Positions 13,224-15,181 of a stretch of 15,181 nucleotides of DNA are shown in pieces. The translations under genes and the position numbers were made by a program. How positions within the stretch are numbered: position 1 is the stretch's first letter; every line of letters starts with the position of its first letter. The DNA is from JASHUC01 sp035606175 (GTDB taxonomy: Bacteria; Pseudomonadota; Gammaproteobacteria; Steroidobacterales; Steroidobacteraceae), in NCBI GenBank assembly GCA_035606175.1, contig DATNFW010000006.1, positions 1 to 15,181 of the forward strand. The letters are read 5' to 3'. The notes beneath the pieces are model-generated. The model was not told the origin of the DNA. It was given only the letters and a program-made list of their open reading frames with translations, and searched no databases.

Positions 13224-14204
13224 GTGGCAATTCTTTCGACTCGACTCACTCGCTTTCTGAACATTCGGCATCCGATCGTCTCAGCGCCGATGGCCTTCGC
13301 GGGTGGAGGCGCATTGGCCGCTGCGGTCAGTCGAGCAGGCGGTTTAGGTCTAATCGGCGGTGGCTATGGCGATCCGACTTGGCTTACGAAGCAATTCGAT
13401 GCCGCCAATGGCGAACGGGTCGGTGTGGGCTTCATCACATGGTCGCTGCAGCGCTCGCCGTCCCTGCTGATCGACACGCTGAAGCGCAATCCGGCGGCCG
13501 TTATGCTCTCGTTTGGTGATCCGCGCCCTTTCCTCGACGATATACGGGGTGCTGGCGCCATCCTGATTTGTCAGTGTCAGAACATGGGCCATATCGAGGA
13601 AGCGCTCCGAGCCCATGCCGACGTTGTCGTGGCGCAAGGTGCCGAAGCCGGAGGACATGGCGCGTCACGCGGGACGTTGACGTTGGTTCCCGAAGCGGCA
13701 GACCTCATCGCCGAACGTTCCCCTGAAACGCTATTGCTCGCTGCAGGTGGCATCGCCGACGGGCGTGGCCTCGCGGCGGCACTGATGCTCGGAGCGGATG
13801 GCATACTTGTCGGTACCCGACTGTGGGCATCGAATGAGGCGCTTGTGAAGGAACGCCACCGTGCGTCTATTCTTGAGTGCACTGGCGACGACACCCTGCG
13901 TACGCGCGTACCGGACATTGTCAGGCAGCTTCCCTGGCCCGCCGAATTCACGGCCAGGATTCGCCGGAACACGTTCACGGACCGCTGGCATGGTCGAGAA
14001 GAGGAACTCGAGCGCAACATCGCTGTTGAGGGTCCACGCTATCAGCTGGCCTTCGAAGTAGGCGACCCCGAGAATACAGGGGTTTGGTTTGGCGAATCCG
14101 CAGGTCTTATCCACGCCATTGAGCCGGCAGCAACCATTATTGCGCGAATGGTTGCGGAAGCTACACTTCGGCTTCGCCGTTATGCCGGTGCGATTGTCGA
14201 CTAA
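13224..14204 (+). CDS. Nitronate monooxygenase family protein
   Basis: The 326-residue product is a TIM-barrel FMN enzyme of the nitronate monooxygenase (2-nitropropane dioxygenase) family. Seen: the N-terminal HPIVSAPMA (16-24), AAAVSRAGGLGLIGGG, the conserved GAEAGGHG with the catalytic-type H145, and the FMN phosphate site LLAAGGIADGRGLAAALMLGADGILVGTRL. It would oxidise alkyl nitronates such as propionate-3-nitronate to carbonyl compounds with flavin and oxygen; related enoyl-reductase members (FabK) share the fold, so the substrate is not certain. The start is GTG at 13224, supported by GGAG 6 nt upstream; an ATG at 13220 opens a different, spurious frame. It sits alone between the transposase remnant and vapBC. 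No signal peptide. Confidence 0.9.
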   Translation: MAILSTRLTRFLNIRHPIVSAPMAFAGGGALAAAVSRAGGLGLIGGGYGDPTWLTKQFDAANGERVGVGFITWSLQRSPSLLIDTLKRNPAAVMLSFGDPRPFLDDIRGAGAILICQCQNMGHIEEALRAHADVVVAQGAEAGGHGASRGTLTLVPEAADLIAERSPETLLLAAGGIADGRGLAAALMLGADGILVGTRLWASNEALVKERHRASILECTGDDTLRTRVPDIVRQLPWPAEFTARIRRNTFTDRWHGREEELERNIAVEGPRYQLAFEVGDPENTGVWFGESAGLIHAIEPAATIIARMVAEATLRLRRYAGAIVD

Positions 14205-14374
14205 GCCGTGATCGACGAAGTCTGGGACGTCGACATCCACGACACAGACTCCATCCTGGGAACGAGCACTGAAGCTGGCCGGGTGCGGCCACAGCAGAAC
14301 CGGTCGGTGGCCGGGATCGGTAGCTCTCCGAATTGCGGACGTTCCTCCAGAGTCCAATCCGACACTGTCAAGGC

Positions 14375-14422
14375 TTGGACGCGCCAGAGTCGAATGTGTA
14401 TACTTGTATCGCCTTATACACA
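14375..14422 (+). promoter_or_regulatory. Predicted vapBC promoter with palindromic operator
   Basis: TGTGTATA (14395-14402) and TATACACA (14415-14422) form perfect 8-bp inverted arms with a 12-nt spacer. A -10 box TATACT (14399-14404, five of six) overlaps the left arm, with a weak -35 TTGGAC (14375-14380) 18 nt upstream. TGTATA-type palindromes at the -10 are typical of VapB-regulated promoters, so autorepression is likely. The rest of the 14205-14437 spacer shows no gene I can support. Confidence 0.5.
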
Positions 14423-14437
14423 CTACGGCGCACTTCC

Positions 14438-14632
14438 ATGCGGACCAACATCGTCATCGACCCAAAGCTCATGGACGAGGCGTTGCGCCTGTCCGGAGCA
14501 CCCACCAAACGACAGGTAGTCGAGGATTCTTTGCGATTGCTCATTCAAGTCAAGAGGCAAGAACGGCTGCGCAAGGCGCGCGGCAAACTGAAGTGGACGG
14601 GCGACTTGGAAGCGATGCGGCGCGACCATTAG
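14438..14632 (+). CDS. vapB: VapB-family antitoxin
   Basis: The 64-residue product begins MRTNIVIDPKLMDEALRLSG, the strand-helix start of the type II VapB family (PF09957-like, ribbon-helix-helix), continues APTKRQVVEDSLRLLIQVKRQERL, and ends in KARGKLKWTGDLEAMRRDH, the W-containing tail that docks into VapC. A longer frame reaches upstream to 14333, but that would cross the promoter and operator, and the family starts at the ATG used here. There is no strong ribosome site. The stop is 9 nt before vapC, so the two form one unit. Confidence 0.9.
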   Translation: MRTNIVIDPKLMDEALRLSGAPTKRQVVEDSLRLLIQVKRQERLRKARGKLKWTGDLEAMRRDH

Positions 14633-14641
14633 AACCGACCG

Positions 14642-15043
14642 ATGGTTTTAATCGACACATCGGTTTGGGTCGATTTCTTCAATGGGGTGAGCAGCGCCGA
14701 GACCGACGAACTCGATCGGCTACTCGGAACGGGGCGCATTCTCATAGGCGATCTGATTCTCGCGGAGATATTGCAGGGATTTGCAAGAGATACTGATTAT
14801 CGGCGCGCTCGTAGCCTCCTCATGGAGCTTCCGTATGCCGACCTCGGCGGCCGCGAGATCGCGCTGGCGGCGGCGGACAACTATCGTAGGCTCAGACGGC
14901 GCGGCTTCACGGTTCGGAAGACGATCGACGTGATCATTGGCACATTCTGCATGGTCAACGATCACGAACTGCTGCATTGTGACCGCGACTTTGATTGCAT
15001 GGAACAGGGGCTCGGCCTTCGAATCTCCAGGCAGACACGATAG
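14642..15043 (+). CDS. vapC: VapC-family PIN ribonuclease toxin
   Basis: The 133-residue product shows all four PIN acidic sites: D5 in VLIDTSVWVDFF, E42 in LILAEILQG, D96 in RKTIDVIIG, and D114/D116 in HCDRDFDCM. It is a Mg-dependent ribonuclease by family, expected to cleave tRNA or rRNA and block translation until VapB neutralises it; the target RNA is not known. Length is normal for VapC. With vapB it forms the usual antitoxin-first pair, in contrast to the toxin-first pair at 12048-12724. Confidence 0.93.
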   Translation: MVLIDTSVWVDFFNGVSSAETDELDRLLGTGRILIGDLILAEILQGFARDTDYRRARSLLMELPYADLGGREIALAAADNYRRLRRRGFTVRKTIDVIIGTFCMVNDHELLHCDRDFDCMEQGLGLRISRQTR

Positions 15044-15181
15044 GCAGCGTCCGGCCAACTGCTGACAGTCGCCGTGGAATTCGGAATTCCCGTTTGCGGA
15101 CACCCAGGCAAGCGACGACGGATTGCCACGTCCAATCGGAGATCCTCGCCGCCGTCGCGCTTCGCTACGGCCGCTGATAAC
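15044..15181. other. Window end, no feature supported
   Basis: The last 138 nt after vapC show no credible start, RNA gene or strong repeat. A short GGAATT/AATTCC inverted pair near 15075-15089 is within chance expectation. The tRNA-Tyr, tRNA-Gly or tuf genes expected after tRNA-Thr by synteny are not reached here. Confidence 0.5.

Noticed and set aside
14208..14519. 103-codon frame between the nitronate monooxygenase and vapB
   Set aside because: It crosses the vapB promoter and start in another frame and has no recognisable motif.
14541..14560. Possible second copy of the tRNA 3' end (ATTCAAGTCAAG)
   Set aside because: Only about eight bases match the T-arm and the position lies inside vapB, so it is not an attachment site.

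Overview
This window reads as GC-rich proteobacterial DNA, most likely gammaproteobacterial. The main reason is gene order. The 3' end of a 23S rRNA and a 5S rRNA lie at the left, and birA, coaX, a SPOR-domain gene and tRNA-Thr(TGT) lie to the right, all on the + strand. From general knowledge, the same order (rRNA operon, birA, pantothenate kinase, then a tRNA-Thr/Tyr/Gly/Thr-tuf cluster) is found in E. coli and, with coaX and a SPOR gene, in Pseudomonas. I have no database match, so the genus stays open.

Layout. 1-610: the 23S 3' end, a spacer with one strong GAAA-capped hairpin, the 5S gene and an intrinsic terminator. 625-828: a small zinc-ribbon protein. 843-874: a long GC-rich inverted repeat in the convergent gap before a minus-strand DUF899 thioredoxin-like gene (908-1672). 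Divergent from that gene runs a + strand series: a TPR-like/winged-helix regulator (1760-3007), a glutamine-cyclotransferase-like beta-propeller (3021-3722), a cupin (3745-4203) and a MOSC protein (4221-5060). 5252-7111: a membrane-anchored PAS-GGDEF-EAL protein. 7199-11814: ctlX-like citrulline hydrolase, plsY, birA, coaX and a SPOR protein, closely packed, with start/stop overlaps at ctlX/plsY and birA/coaX. 11862-11933: tRNA-Thr(TGT).

Right of the tRNA the character changes. Codon use looks less extremely GC-biased by eye, and the content is accessory. It holds a toxin-first PIN/ribbon-helix-helix toxin-antitoxin pair under a striking palindromic operator, a remnant of an insertion-sequence transposase C-terminus, a nitronate monooxygenase gene, and a vapBC pair with its own palindromic promoter. 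In E. coli and Pseudomonas this position holds further tRNA genes and tuf. The segment therefore looks like an insertion or rearrangement next to a tRNA, although I found no duplicated tRNA 3' end (att site) inside the window.

I found no clearly new multi-gene system. The items best worth a second look are the double-palindrome toxin-antitoxin operator, the split of the rRNA-birA-coaX-tRNA locus by two blocks of foreign genes, the DUF899/regulator/propeller/cupin neighbourhood, and the 32-nt inverted repeat at 843-874.
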